From Selaginella tamariscina (lineage: Eukaryota > Streptophyta > Lycopodiopsida > Selaginellales > Selaginellaceae): a DNA stretch of 64,000 nucleotides. The translations under genes were made by a program, and so were the position numbers. Below, piece by piece: positions 36,101 to 58,682 of this stretch. The notes under the pieces were generated by a model. The model was not told where the DNA came from and did not search any database. It saw only the letters and a list, made by a program, of their open reading frames with translations. The DNA is taken from positions 360,214 through 424,213 of the forward strand of contig PUQB01000087.1 of assembly GCA_003024785.1 (NCBI GenBank), given 5' to 3'. Numbering within the stretch: position 1 is the first letter of the stretch; each line of letters begins with the position of its first letter.

Positions 36101-38712
36101 AAGTTGCTGCCTTCCATCGGCATTATCCTGCTAAACCAGGTCTTAAGACTCGTGAAACTCGTCTTTAGGGAGGAGGTGCTGTCACGACCCGATACAGGAT
36201 ACAGGATTCCGGATACAGGATACGGGTTACAGAATTTCCTATAGGATATTTCTACAGGGATTACGGATACAGGATATGGTTGCAGGATATTCCTATAGGA
36301 TATGCCACAGGATATGCCTAGAGGATAAGGGACATGTGGACTCATCTTAGCCTCTGCATGCATGCAACCACTTTTAGCACTCATGCTTAGATTAGCTCTT
36401 GGAGTTGTGAGCATAAAAGCTCCGACCTAATTGTTGTACAATCAGTTACTATCAACACCATTCTTACTACGATCATTTTTGTCTTGTCTTGTTCTTGCCT
36501 TGCTTCTTGTTCTCTCCTTGTTCCGCTCCTGGATCCTGTCCTGTTCCTGTCTTGTTTTTGGATCCTGTCCTGCGCCTTCCTGTCTTGTTCCCAGATCCTA
36601 TCCTGTTCCTGTCTCTCCCGGATCCTATCTTGTTCATGTCTTGCCTCTGAGTTCCTAGTTCATGTCCTGCTCTCTGTCTTGTTCTTGAGTCAAGCCTTCT
36701 TGTTCTTGGAATCCTGCTCTCTTCCTGGTTCCTGGATCGTGGCTTGACAGTTGCTCTCTTCCTAGTTCCTGGATCGTGGCTTGATAGTTTTGAAGTATGA
36801 GTGGACTGATGAGGCTTGTGTTAAATCCACTCTGGAGACACTTATCGGAAGCTTGTGATTTTAAAGGTTCCTCTTCCAAACACTTTGAGAAAAGGCTCGT
36901 GTCAAATTTTTTGGTTATGGCGGGCCGGTGATAGCTACTGCTTGACTAGTTAATGCTGAAAAGCTAGTGGAAGTGTAAGGCCTTACGTTAGATGAAGTTT
37001 TTTATGTGCCTTGACAGGAGATGCACTCAAGTGGTGGCATCGTGTAAGTGTAGAAAGAGGAAAGAGTGGTTGATTGGTGGGTTGAAAGTAGAAAGAGGAA
37101 AGAGTTTTCTCACCAATATAGCTCACATGTTTAGACTCACTTGAGGAGTTTAAGAAATTGTTTTCTTCTGAATACTCTCCTTCTAATGATTTCAAGGTGG
37201 CACTACTAACACTACGTAAGTGAGCTACATCAAGGAAATGATTGATTATTTCTCAAGGATTGCTTTGCTAATGGAAGTCCAAGGATAGATTGGAAAGTTC
37301 AACTATGAAATCTCAGTCGGAGACTGTTGACTATATTGATGTGTATCTCATGAGATGTTTAAAAAGGCATAGAATATTGATATCTCCTTTAGGCAAGGAG
37401 CATTGTGAATATAGAAGTTATGAACGTTCTTATCGTGATAAGGGACATCGTTACTATCCTTATGATAAAAAAGGAGGGTTTTGGATAAATAACCCATATG
37501 ACAAAAAAGGAGAATTTGAGAAAAATTTAAATATACATGTTAAGTCTTATCAAGCCATTAAAGGATGCTTTAAGTGTGGTGACACTACACATGTGGTTAG
37601 AGTATTGTTAGGAAAACTCTTTATGTTGGTCAACAAGAACCAATCATTGTGCTTATGGCTCAGGTACTTTTACAAGTATATTATTAAACTCGTTCTGATA
37701 ATTGGGTTTCATAAAATTTTATTAATTATTTAAAGTTACCAGTGAAAACTACAAATCCATATTATATTGAAGGGGCTATTATAGATCCACATGAGCATCA
37801 TGGTATAATTGTTATACCATTAACTATAGAAGGCACTAAAGTGAAGGAGGACTTTTTTGTGGCCAACTTGAATCGGTATGATATTATCTTTGGCATGCCT
37901 TGGTTTAAGAAAATAACACTAGTAATTAATTGGAATACTTATGAAGTTTTTATGAAGCACAATGTGTTCTAAGTTAGTTTGGCATGGAAAGAAATATACT
38001 TCTCCTAATAAGTTACTTTCTGCAACTTTTATGAATCGAGCAATAAAGAATTCTACTACAAGTTATTTGGTGTATGTGTCTAATATGGAGGATGCTTCAA
38101 AGATTGATAACAATCATGTTCAGGTATGTCCTTTAATATTAGATGAACATACCTTATTTTCTCATTAAACTAAAAATCGTGATTAATGTTAATTGGGGTT
38201 TAGGTGTTAAACTTGTTCACATTAGAATTAACTCTAGAACACTTACTTGCAAAAAATGTTATAAATTTATAGCTAAGGAGAATTCCATATTTAAAAATGT
38301 TAAAAACCTTAAATATGATAATGTTTACTTAACTTCAAAGTTAAGTGTTAAACTTATAACATGTGAGAATGTGTGCACACCGAAAACTTAAATATGGTTC
38401 TTTAAAGATCTTTGGAAGGAATGTAAAGAAGTAGAATTACGTGATATACTCATAACTATTAGGTGGAATATTCAAGAATATACTAATGACATGTATATAC
38501 AAATCTAGAAGTCCCATAAAAGTACACAGTCCATAAATAAAAGAACCCGTAAATAGAAGAATCTATAAAAGGATATAGACATATGATTGTTGAGCACACG
38601 ATATTGCAAGTTTGCGTATTGCTAAGGAAGAACACCACGTGTTCTCTGGTTGGGAGGTTTGAATTGACAGATCTTGTGTGTGTGTTCATGCACATGTGTT
38701 AGGTGTGTTACA
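30149..38712 (+). mobile_element. Short Ty3/gypsy-type LTR element hosting a nested LTR element
   Basis: 5' LTR 30149-30450 and 3' LTR 38422-38712 share TGTAAA...TTACA ends. The element is flanked by the perfect 5-bp target duplication ATTAT (30144-30148, 38713-38717). A tRNA-iMet-type primer site TGGTATTAGAGCC starts at 30453 and a purine-rich tract lies just before 38422. Excluding the nested element (30607-36786) it is only about 2.4 kb. The interior shows a gag-like region, a CCHC zinc knuckle (GCFKCGDTTHVV, about 37565-37600) and a protease-like end (IIFGMPWFKK, about 37885-37915). No reverse transcriptase or integrase is visible. It is broken, non-autonomous as it stands, and older than the copy A/copy B duplication. 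Confidence 0.9.
30607..36786 (+). mobile_element. Ty3/gypsy chromovirus-type LTR retrotransposon (nested)
   Basis: LTRs 30607-31207 and 36180-36786 (about 600 bp, TGTCACGACCC... to TTGAYA). A purine-rich AGGGAGGAGGTGC tract precedes the 3' LTR and a short T-rich target duplication (about GTTTT) flanks the element. Parts in order: gag 31304-31953; zinc-knuckle area about 32100-32170; aspartic protease (LLDTGA) about 32310-32580; reverse transcriptase about 33350-33850, including YLDD; RNase H about 34180-34560; integrase about 34900-35400; chromodomain-like end (about 35950-36170). This order and the chromodomain mark a chromovirus. It carries multiple breaks and is a fossil. The LTRs look close, and its absence from copy A shows it inserted after the duplication. 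Confidence 0.92.
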
Positions 38713-38717
38713 ATTAT

Positions 38718-41370
38718 TGACACATTCTCATTTAAATTCCTATTACACTTAGCACATATGTATGTTGTATGTAATTTCTGCCAGTAAAACAAAAACATGT
38801 CACTTTTAATTCATGTGTTTTGAAAATATGTCCTTGTTACATTTATTTTTAATCACAATTATCATATAAATTATCTTATATAATAAGTTTGTATACGTGT
38901 GTCATAAATGCTTTATCAAATGGCCATTTAAAAACTTTTAATCAAGTGGCATAATAGGCCTTTAGATTAAACATGAATATGCACATGATTAAAATCATTA
39001 AGATAAGAATAAGAATTGAATTAATGGTAAATTTATTAAATTAAAGATAATAATTGAGTTAAGAGTTTATATTAAAAATAAATTTATTATGTTAAAAATA
39101 GCAATTGGAACTACTTATGTGGTTAAGGATTCTAACAATGTATTATATAGTTAAGCCTAGACCGAGTCTAACTTAAAGATAAACTTACAAATTTAAAAAT
39201 AATAATTTGAGTTAAGAGTAAAAATTAGAAATAAACTCATTAAATTAAAAATAATAATTGAATTAAAAGATATAGTTTAAGTAGAGTTATTAATTATTTA
39301 ATCTTAGGCATTTGGTAAACCTAAGAACTTTAAAATAAATTCATTAAATTAAAATAACAATTACGTTAAGAATTTAAATGAGAAATAAATTTATTAAGGC
39401 TCACTTTCCACTAGCTAGTGATTAATTACCTTAACTAATAGAATTAAAAGAAATTATTTATTATATCATGGATTTATTTTCTCACTTGTTAATTATTTTT
39501 ATTAATATACGTGGCATTTATGTACACCTACGTGGCTTTTTGGTGATAGCCAAATAATTAAGCAATTTTGCCCAATTATATAGCTACCGAACATAATTGA
39601 ATAACATGTGTACCAAGATTAATTAATTAAGTTTTGTATTTTTAATTTTTAATGAAAAATAAATTTAGATGGAGTGACATAAGCAATGTGCAAAGTTATT
39701 TTATTTAAAGAACATTAACAAATGCATTAATGTGGATATATATGCTCTCATATATAACATAAACACGTGTGTATAACTCTTTATATATAATTAATATTAT
39801 TTCATTCAGACTTATCATGTACTATTCAAAATGACACGAATTTTGTAAGGATTAATAAAAGCATGTACAATGTTATATTAAATTTTAAATATATACATAT
39901 ATGTTTAAAATCTATATATTTATATATATATTGAGAGAGAAAGAAAGAGAGAATCTAAGTATAATTAATAAATAATCAAATAAATAATTTTATGTATAAA
40001 TAGACATACATATATATGTGCACAACTATATATTATATATGTATGTATTATATATATATATATATATATATAATATCATACATAGAGTATGTAATAACTA
40101 AAAATCTTTCTTTCTCTCTACACATTTAGAAGTTTTGTGTAATATATATGTATGTGTATGTATTATCATATATATATATGTATATTATATATATATTATA
40201 TATATATAAAAAGAGAGACACATTATAACTAACGATTCCATATAAGATAATAATAATGGAGTTGTTAAAGAGTTAAGGATTTAACATATTTTTTTAATTA
40301 AACATATTGTTCATTACATACATTATGTGTAACATACATATGTAAAAACCTTTTCTAATAACCAATTAAATAAAAATTATGCACTAGTAATTTCTTTTTA
40401 ATTCAATTAACCACTTTAGTAAAAAAGTAAAGTGGTAGTAATAATTCATTACATAGCATTGTTATAATTTACCGGGAGCTCAATAACCACTCACTAATAC
40501 AAAATGGGCTAAATTAAAAATAATAATTGAATTAATATTAAGTTAAGGATAATAATTAAATTAAAATTTATTAATTAATAAATTATTATTAATTATATAT
40601 ATATTTATAGCTAATTAAGTTTACAAAGTAAAAAGATTCAGTTGTGGCGGTTCTGCAAACTATGGCTTCTCGATGTTCAGAATGCAGCACAACCGAGCAC
40701 CCAAGATATTGATCATTGGTCGGTCACTATACTTAATTAAAAAGGGAAAAAATCATTTATTCTTTAAACTAAAATTAGAATATTCAAATTATGTTTCATC
40801 ATGTGAACTATTCATGTAAATATAAATAATAAAATAATATTAAAAAAATTTTAAAAAAGAAAAAATAGTTTTGTCTCCGACAGTTACAAGTTTTGTCCAC
40901 GACAGCGACAACATTTCAGGTGACAAGGATTGCCGGAAAAAGAAACATGTCAAAGTTTTAATATATATGCCGGAAAAAGAACATATCAATTTTAAATACA
41001 TACGATGGACCAAAATAATTAATATGTAATAATTAATATTATGACATATAATATTAACATAATCTTTATCGGTGGCCGGAAATCTACAGTTATATATGGC
41101 ATGCTATAAACTCGCAACCTATAACGTGAGGGCTTTCTGTTTCCTGTACAGTAAGTACAAGTACCATTATGTGTCCTGTACACAGAGAATTCGTAGCTTT
41201 CTTAAGCAGCACTACACACAGTGTGTCTATATTTGTGAACCTACTGTATGTTTAACGTAATCTCTCTCGTATCCCTTTTATTTGAAATATAATGATACAC
41301 ATGCGCACACACATGTGTATGTATCCGAAAGCTATAAAAGGTTGCCAAGTTAACAGTATATATTTTCAGG
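38718..41370. other. AT-rich intergenic DNA
   Basis: No gene recognised. A/T-rich with repeated AAATTAAARATAATAATTGARTTAA-like short motifs (39030-39420), TA microsatellites near 40050 and 40170-40205, and two short GC-richer patches (about 40640-40720 and 40865-40960) with no long reading frame. Confidence 0.5.
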
Positions 41371-42216
41371 CCCTAACCCTAATTTCTGCATCTAGGGAGG
41401 ATGTGGTGCGAGTCGGGGCCTGGAACGATTTCCCTGGGGATGAGATACATGTGGAGGCAGGCATCTTCTTGAGCTTGTGGAGACGTATCACGAGCGGGGT
41501 TTTTCCCTAGGTGAGGTAGTCGTCCCGCTGGATCCGCCGGTGACACTGACACAAGAAATATGGCGTGCATCCATCCTGGTGGAGGACAATCCTGAGTTAG
41601 AGAAATTCCAGGCGCTCTATTATCAGTGGAGCCACGGCGAGGAGCAGCATTCAGCCTGCAAGAGACTCTCTTGGAGAAAAGGGATTTTTACCTCAGGCTT
41701 TTGTCTTACTTGGGTGACCTGATGGATTATAAGGATAGCAAGGACGCTCAGGATAGGATGGACTACTTCCTTCCCACTGCAACTGGCCTCTTTGAGTCGC
41801 CACTCTACTTCACCAAGCAGGAGGCTCTATTTCTCAACTCGTTCGTGTCACCCAATGGTCAAACGGTGCTCCACATTGCCTCAACCAAGTTCAAGGCCAC
41901 GCCACGCCTCGAGGGTGTGTGTACCTCTCACGTTCTCGCCCCGCTCCTCATGAGGCTCTTCTCCATTTCTGATGACTCGTTAAGCAGTAAGGAGTTGAAG
42001 GAATTCCGCAGAGAATTCAACAAATTAGCAGCCCCCAAAGTGGCCCAAAGCTTTGAGCAATTCATGAGTAAGACGAGCAACAAGCAGAATGGAATCGAGA
42101 AAAGCAGTAAGACCGGCAACAAGCAGAATGGAATCACTAAGACCAGCAACAAACAGAAAGGTAATCAGAAAAAGCAGGAGAACAACACCAAGCACAAACA
42201 CAAGAACCACAAATAA
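41371..42216 (+). CDS. Unrecognised protein with basic KQNGI-repeat tail (frame-broken)
   Basis: Family not recognised. Coding-like GC content begins after a good acceptor (TATTTTCAG, ending 41370). Three frames carry plausible protein in succession: ALTLISASREDVVRVGAWND (from 41371), LVETYHERGFSLGEVVVPLD with ASILVEDNPELEKFQALYYQ (about 41475-41650), then FYLRLLSYLGDLMDYKDS through LFESPLYFTKQEALFLNSFV to the stop (41660-42216). The two frame changes look like single-base breaks near 41460 and 41660. The last 55 residues are lysine/asparagine/glutamine-rich with repeats of KTSNKQNGI, a likely disordered nucleic-acid- or membrane-binding tail. Single exon as far as seen. It lies between the LTR nest and SQD1. 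Confidence 0.55.
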
Positions 42217-43545
42217 AGAGGAAAACAGCGACATATAGAATGAGGATATTAAATTATTACGACGGAGAAATTAAGAGATTATTCATAACTGTGATAAGTA
42301 TCTCATTATATTATATATAATTACATGTCAATATGTTCATTTTATATGTATATGTTTATGGAAGCACAACGAAAATATATGTAAATTTCATATAATGTAT
42401 GTACAAATGTGTCTCTATACAGATGTACATATGTATGTATCTAAAGTGTGTGTCTTGTATATATAATTTCATTTCAAAATTTAAATAAATTAACAAAAAT
42501 TAAACATTAATAAAATTAGTTCAAAGAAAACATAAACACAAATATAATTAAAACATGTGTAAGTATGTAAAATACATATGTAAGCATCATCACTTGATAA
42601 TACATATATTTACATTAAGAAGTATACGAGTGTATTTATAAATACATAAATTTTATTACATATGTGTGTGTATAAACAATAATGTTTTCATTATCTATTA
42701 AGCAATGTTTTACAGTAGGTTAAAAAAGTTAAAATCTACACTTAATAATATTTTAAATGTTGATTATGTTAATTTTTAATTCTTGTTATAATCTTATTTC
42801 ATTCTTTAAATGTTTTTTTTATTTTTTTATTTTTTTATTTTTTTATTTTTTAAAAGATAAGTGTATATGAATTATCTCATATAACATTTTAAAACACTAT
42901 ATGATTCATTTTTCACCTCTTTAAAATTATAATATATATAATTATTTTTTCATGCATATTTAGTATTTATGTTATGTGTATGAGTAAATGATTGTGTGTA
43001 TCATATTAATATTTATTTTTCGTAAAAAAATTTATTTTATTTTCAAATTCACTTCATGTTGTTTCCATTTAATATATAATTTAAGATTATTAATCTCACA
43101 AATTTTATTTTCAATTATATATCCACAGTAAATGTTTTTATATTTATGTTAAGGTTTAATATTAAACTTAATGTATACTTATAAAATTTCATTATATGTT
43201 TTTTTTTTATAATAATACATAATATAAAACTTCACTTGTAATCTTCCATAAAGAAATTGATTTTATGCCATTTTTTAATTCAATAAAAATTCTTAATTAT
43301 ATATTCAAAAATAGAGTTTAAATTATTTTTTATATTTAATTATCGAAACTTTAATATGTATTTACATTTACTGTACAATGAATACATTACATTATATTAC
43401 ATATTATGACACCCGTACATAGCTCTACATATATAGGCAGGGCAGAACTGTACCACATGTACATATACGACGATGAGAGAGAGAGCATTAAACGTATGTA
43501 TATAATTAATGTGAAAAGGTATTAAATAAACTACAAGTACCTTGT
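42217..43545. other. AT-rich intergenic DNA
   Basis: No gene seen. T-rich tract (T6-8A)n at 42816-42850; the rest is low-complexity AT. Downstream flank of SQD1. Confidence 0.5.
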
Positions 43546-47888
<4,343 letters not shown>

Positions 47889-48199
47889 AACCCGGAAGAA
47901 TCGTTAAACCCTAGAAGAAATGCGCATATTCCTCTAGCATGTGTGCGAATATCCTACCAGCACATTCTAAACCCTAAACCCCAGCCATATACCGCCTAAA
48001 GGGCTAATTAAGGGTAACTAGTAACGTAAAAAGGGTAAAGAATGGTAAAGTTACACTATCTAGCAAAAGTGGAACAAATTCCAGCCAGACACTTGGCAAG
48101 AGCCGATTGGCACACCAAAATCTTCCTTCGCAAAAGCACACATTCAATGGGGAAAAATCAAGCCAGGGCAGGAAGAAGAAGAAGGTAGAAAATCTTCAT
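47889..48199. promoter_or_regulatory. Divergent promoter of SQD1 and ABC1K with telo-box motifs
   Basis: 311 bp between the SQD1 start (47888, minus) and the ABC1K start (48200, plus). It contains TAAACCCTAAACCCC at 47968-47982 and AAACCCTAG at 47906-47914, matching the plant telo-box (AAACCCTA), a promoter element often found in growth-related and plastid/ribosomal genes. Both genes probably initiate within it. Confidence 0.6.
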
Positions 48200-54372
<6,173 letters not shown>

Positions 54373-55215
54373 ACAACACAGTTTTATTAGGGGATTTTTA
54401 AATTTAATGTATTCTTTTTGGCTGATTTATTATCAAAGCTGTATTTTATGATATGAATATACGGAGAATATTAATAAACTAGCATAATACAATCTTAAAT
54501 AACATTGTTGATATATACAAAATGTTATTATTGTGAATATATATTATATTAATTTAGTTATATTAAAACTAATAAAGTTCATAAAATTTACAAATTCAAA
54601 CTTTTAAACATCCTTTAACATTTGTATGCGTGTGATACACTGATTATATATTTTAAGCTAATATAATCCAAGTCAAAAATTAATTTAATCTAAACAATAA
54701 TTGAAAATAATTAATTAATAACACCAGTTTTAGAGAGATGTTAATAACGTAATTCCATTAGTTTATTAATAAGTGTCGTACATTTGACAAATTAAATGTT
54801 TAATGATAATATTATTTAATCAGTAAAGGTAAAGATACCGGATGAGTCAACAATATTTCTAAAGATGTTTAAAAATTTAAAAAAAAAATTAAAATCATAC
54901 AAGCAAAGAACCATATTTTGATTAATATTATTTACAAAAGGAAAAAATAAATAAAAAAAAAGAAATTGTTTCACTTTCCTGTATTTAATAAATAATTAAG
55001 AGTTTGAATTAATATTAAATTAAAATAAAATTTGATTAAGTATTTAATATAACAATTGAAGAATATTGAGACATGATACTCCCTAACACATACAAATTTT
55101 TTAAATAGATATATAATTATTAATGGATCAATATACAATGAAAATGAAGTATATACACATGCATCTCTCTAGCACTTTCTAATTTAACATATTAATATGG
55201 TAAAGTATAAAGGGT

Positions 55216-55249
<34 letters not shown>

Positions 55250-55910
55250 AGAGAGACATGAATGACCATTGGTATGTGCCTGTTGTCCATGCATATCTAT
55301 CAACAATGGAGGTGTAAAGCGATAGATAATATATAGCAAATGTATACATTATCATAATGTATAGTATAATATGTATTACCAATGTTATATATGCAAGTAT
55401 ATATAATACCTAGATTTTGTACAAAACTATAATATATAAGATTTAATTTTAAAGTATATCTTAAGATATAATTTTAGGATTTACAAAATTACAAAATAAT
55501 ATAATAATAATTATTTTTGCATTTGAAATTATTAAGATGATGAATATATGGAATAAAAGACATAAGTTGGATTTGGATCGACATTTTTGCATATTATTGT
55601 ATAATATATAGCTTATTAACTATGTTTCTTTTAAACATCATTAATATAATTTATTATATATATATTTTAGGATGGAACAAATAAATAAATAAATATATAC
55701 AATGTAAACATAGAATATGGAACAATTAAATCAAATCATTGGCAACAACAAATTTATTATAATATTAATGATAATTTCATTATTAAAATATGAGTTTATA
55801 AATTTAATTATTGAAATTTATATTTAAAGATGAAAATTCCATTATAATTTCTAGATTTTAATTTTAAAATCAATAATTTGTAATATACTAATATAATAAT
55901 ATATTATTTA
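54373..55910. other. AT-rich downstream region of ABC1K
   Basis: AT-rich DNA without recognisable gene; an AATAAA-like signal lies about 100 bp after the ABC1K stop (near 54472). A (GA)n run is at 55234-55250. Confidence 0.5.
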
Positions 55911-56019
55911 AAAATATTTTAAATGTGTACATACTGTTAATGCAGTGTACAATATTGATAATATAATATATTATTGAATATAATATAAAATTTAAAACAT
56001 AAAAATAAAAATATGTACA

Positions 56020-56275
56020 CTCTCTCTCTCTAGGCAGATAATACTTATCTACACGTTTACACTCACCAGTGGAGAATGTACGTGGATACACACAGCAGGG
56101 ACACGTACACACACAGACACATATAGAGAGAGAGATCACACACACACGTTGCACACACGTTATGGATACACAGTCCATGTACACACTCTTTCTCTAGGCA
56201 GATAATACTTATCTACACATTCACCAGTAGATAATGTACGTGGTTACACACATTAGGGACACGTATACACACATA
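56020..56275. repeat. ~155-bp imperfect direct repeat
   Basis: CTAGGCAGATAATACTTATC, ATAATACTTATCTACAC, AATGTACGTGGWTACACACA and AGGGACACGTAYACACACA occur at about 56031-56118 and again at about 56195-56275. No coding function seen. Confidence 0.75.
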
Positions 56276-56343
56276 TATGTGTATAATAATCTGTGTGTGT
56301 GGTGTGTGTGTGTAATACTAATATATAATGGTGTGTTATGCAG

Positions 56344-56382
56344 AACGCACTGGAAGCATTTGCCAGCTACACTCTTCCGACT
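56344..56382 (+). other. Isolated exon-like segment of unknown origin
   Basis: GC-richer 39 bp reading NALEAFASYTLPT, preceded by TTATGCAG and followed by GTAAGG, i.e. with good splice consensus on both sides in the middle of AT-rich DNA. No partner exons were found nearby. It may be a remnant of a lost gene, or chance. Confidence 0.25.
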
Positions 56383-56389
56383 GTAAGGA

Positions 56390-56972
56390 TTATGGGAACC
56401 CTAATTAATTTCTACATAAAGTATCTTCTAATTAAAATAATTAAAATGTAATGACAAACTTAAAAGAAAATAAGAAAATCAAGTTTTAACAATAATAAAT
56501 ATATATAAAAGACTTTAATAAACTTACAGAATACACTTATAAACATGTTCTAACTGACGTGTATTTAATCATTATTAGTATTCTATAATTTCAAATAATT
56601 TTTATAATTTATGTACGCATAATTTATTTTTATATTAAAATTTTAAATGATGGACTATCACTTAGTTCCTTTTTAATACATACGATTGATATGTTTGTAA
56701 TTATATATGTGTGTGTGCGCACGCGTAAATACTTTAAATTGTGAAACATTTTGAACACATATATACACACATATCAAATAAAACTACATATTTTTAAATG
56801 TATAATATATTTTAGTATATATTTGAAAGCATATAAATAAAAGTTTAAATCGATCTGATAAATGCATTTAGCAAACAAACTATGAATCCCATGAAGTGTT
56901 CTGAATCTAACGTGCTTTAGACTCTATTTTATAATCTTAAATATTTATAAAATTTATGCGTATATGCACGTT
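56390..56972. other. AT-rich DNA up to the edge of copy C
   Basis: No gene seen. Similarity to copies A and B starts at about 56973 (the motif ACGTTGTAACTAAARTGGGC, on this strand). Confidence 0.5.
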
Positions 56973-57250
56973 GTAACTAAAGTGGGCATGATACATGAAA
57001 ATCGAAATAAAATAAATTACTAATTAATACTTAAGTTTTAATTATTAATTAATCATTTAATTAATATGTAATTAAGCCTTAAATATTAATTAATTAATTA
57101 ATTAATCCTTCAATAACCTTACTTAGTAAGGAATATTCCTAAAATATCTTAGAATATTCATATTATTCTAAAAATAGTTTACAATAATGAAGAAATACTA
57201 TCAAACATAATTACAAATGAAATCATTTTCTTATCAACATGTTAATTTTT

Positions 57251-58411
57251 TTATAAATACTTTCTTCTATCATACAAAGAAATCTTCATTTTGTCTAAAT
57301 CATCACTCTCCGGATTAATCAAATCATTTTGGTCAATATCTTGATGTTGTTGCCACCACTTAACACTCTCACGAATGCAATTGGGAGTTGCCATCCTTGT
57401 TAATACATAAGATGTGATAAGAGAAGGTCTGCATAAAGGCTCATCTAAAAACTGACGTTCCTTAAGAATAATATTATAAAGCGCCCGGTTGCTATCCTTC
57501 ATTTTATAAAATTCAATATCACGAGAAAGAAAAGCTTCAGGAAATGTATGATACGGTGGATACTGCTCACAAAAATTTTCGAGATTCTTCTTTCTGAGGC
57601 ACGTATCCAAGTAGTTCACTAGCTCATCCATGATATCGGTATCAGAATATGGATCGAAAGTGATTGGATGAATACAAGCAATGTTTTGGTTGAGCATAGC
57701 CTTCTGAGGAGAGTCGTCTACTACTAACATCTGTGCGTTCTTCATTATCCTTAAGCGACTGATCTCCCCATGAGTCCCAATTATTCTTTCATTCTTGAAG
57801 AAGTATGGCTTGCTTTCCTTTCTTATATTGTGAAATTCGAGAGGTTTATACACATTCGCTGGTCAAAAATCCAATCTTTACGAATCACCTCTTCTGCAAC
57901 ACTACAATGTTTCTTAAGTAAATTCAACAGCGGTGTTAAGTTATGAATCTGCATGCATGACCAAATCCCCACAAGCGCACCCATCTCCTTAAGCTTTTGA
58001 AAGAGACGATCCAACCCTGGACGAAAAATAATATCATATCGAAATTTACCATGACAAGGAATGAAATCTCCTTGTTTGATTTCTTTTTTCTATCCTGGGC
58101 CTTTGTCGATGAAGCAGAACACCATTGACATCCAACAACACAATATGGCCATGAGTAACATGAGATAGCGTTGCCTCTTGAATACTTTGCAAATCACTTG
58201 TTTGCTCCCTTTCACATTTATCCGTTGCCACTATCTCGTTGCCTATCCCTTCATCATTTAATTGTACATCATCCTTACAAGATTCAGATATTGCATGCGC
58301 TGAAGAAATTGATTTCGGAATTGAAGCCAATAAAAATGATGATGAAGTGGCCCCCATGGTAACGATGTTTTGAGCTGCATTATTATCCATTTCCTGCATG
58401 AACTCTGTCAT
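57251..58411 (-). CDS. Gene Y copy C: FCP1/NLI-interacting-factor type HAD protein
   Basis: Best copy of gene Y. The product belongs to the plant branch of HAD phosphatase-like proteins with an FCP1/NLI (SCP/TIM50-related) fold, which typically dephosphorylate phosphoserine proteins such as RNA polymerase II CTD. A Ser/acid-rich leader (MTEFMQEMDNN... , about 85 aa) precedes HIVLLDVNGVLLHRQRP: the usual DxDxT loop is DVNGV, a variant with N for the second Asp, as in some plant relatives. FRPGLDRLFQKL and VGIWSCMQIHN follow, then DWIFDQ, ESKPYFFKNERI, the acidic LVVDDSPQKAML and a tail ending YDRRKYL. Frame breaks lie near 58093 and 57850; the other copies read through both sites. Catalysis is uncertain. 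It follows gene X by about 270 bp on the same strand, as in all copies. Confidence 0.75.
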
Positions 58412-58682
58412 TCTGACATGTGGCACAAGAAATTGTCGCCAAACCCCTCTCTTACCTCATGCAATGCTGAAAATCCATGTTCTCAATTATTTCATTACAT
58501 CTGCAAAATGATAATTAGCTGACCTTAAAATTATCAAGGTATATTATTTACCTTGTTAATGTGTGACCCATGTTTGAACTAAAAGCTTCATTAATCCTTG
58601 AGAATTTATTTTCTGTACAAATATAAAAGAAATATACAAAAATGCCTTATGTTACACTCATTTACAACTATTCATCACTCTA

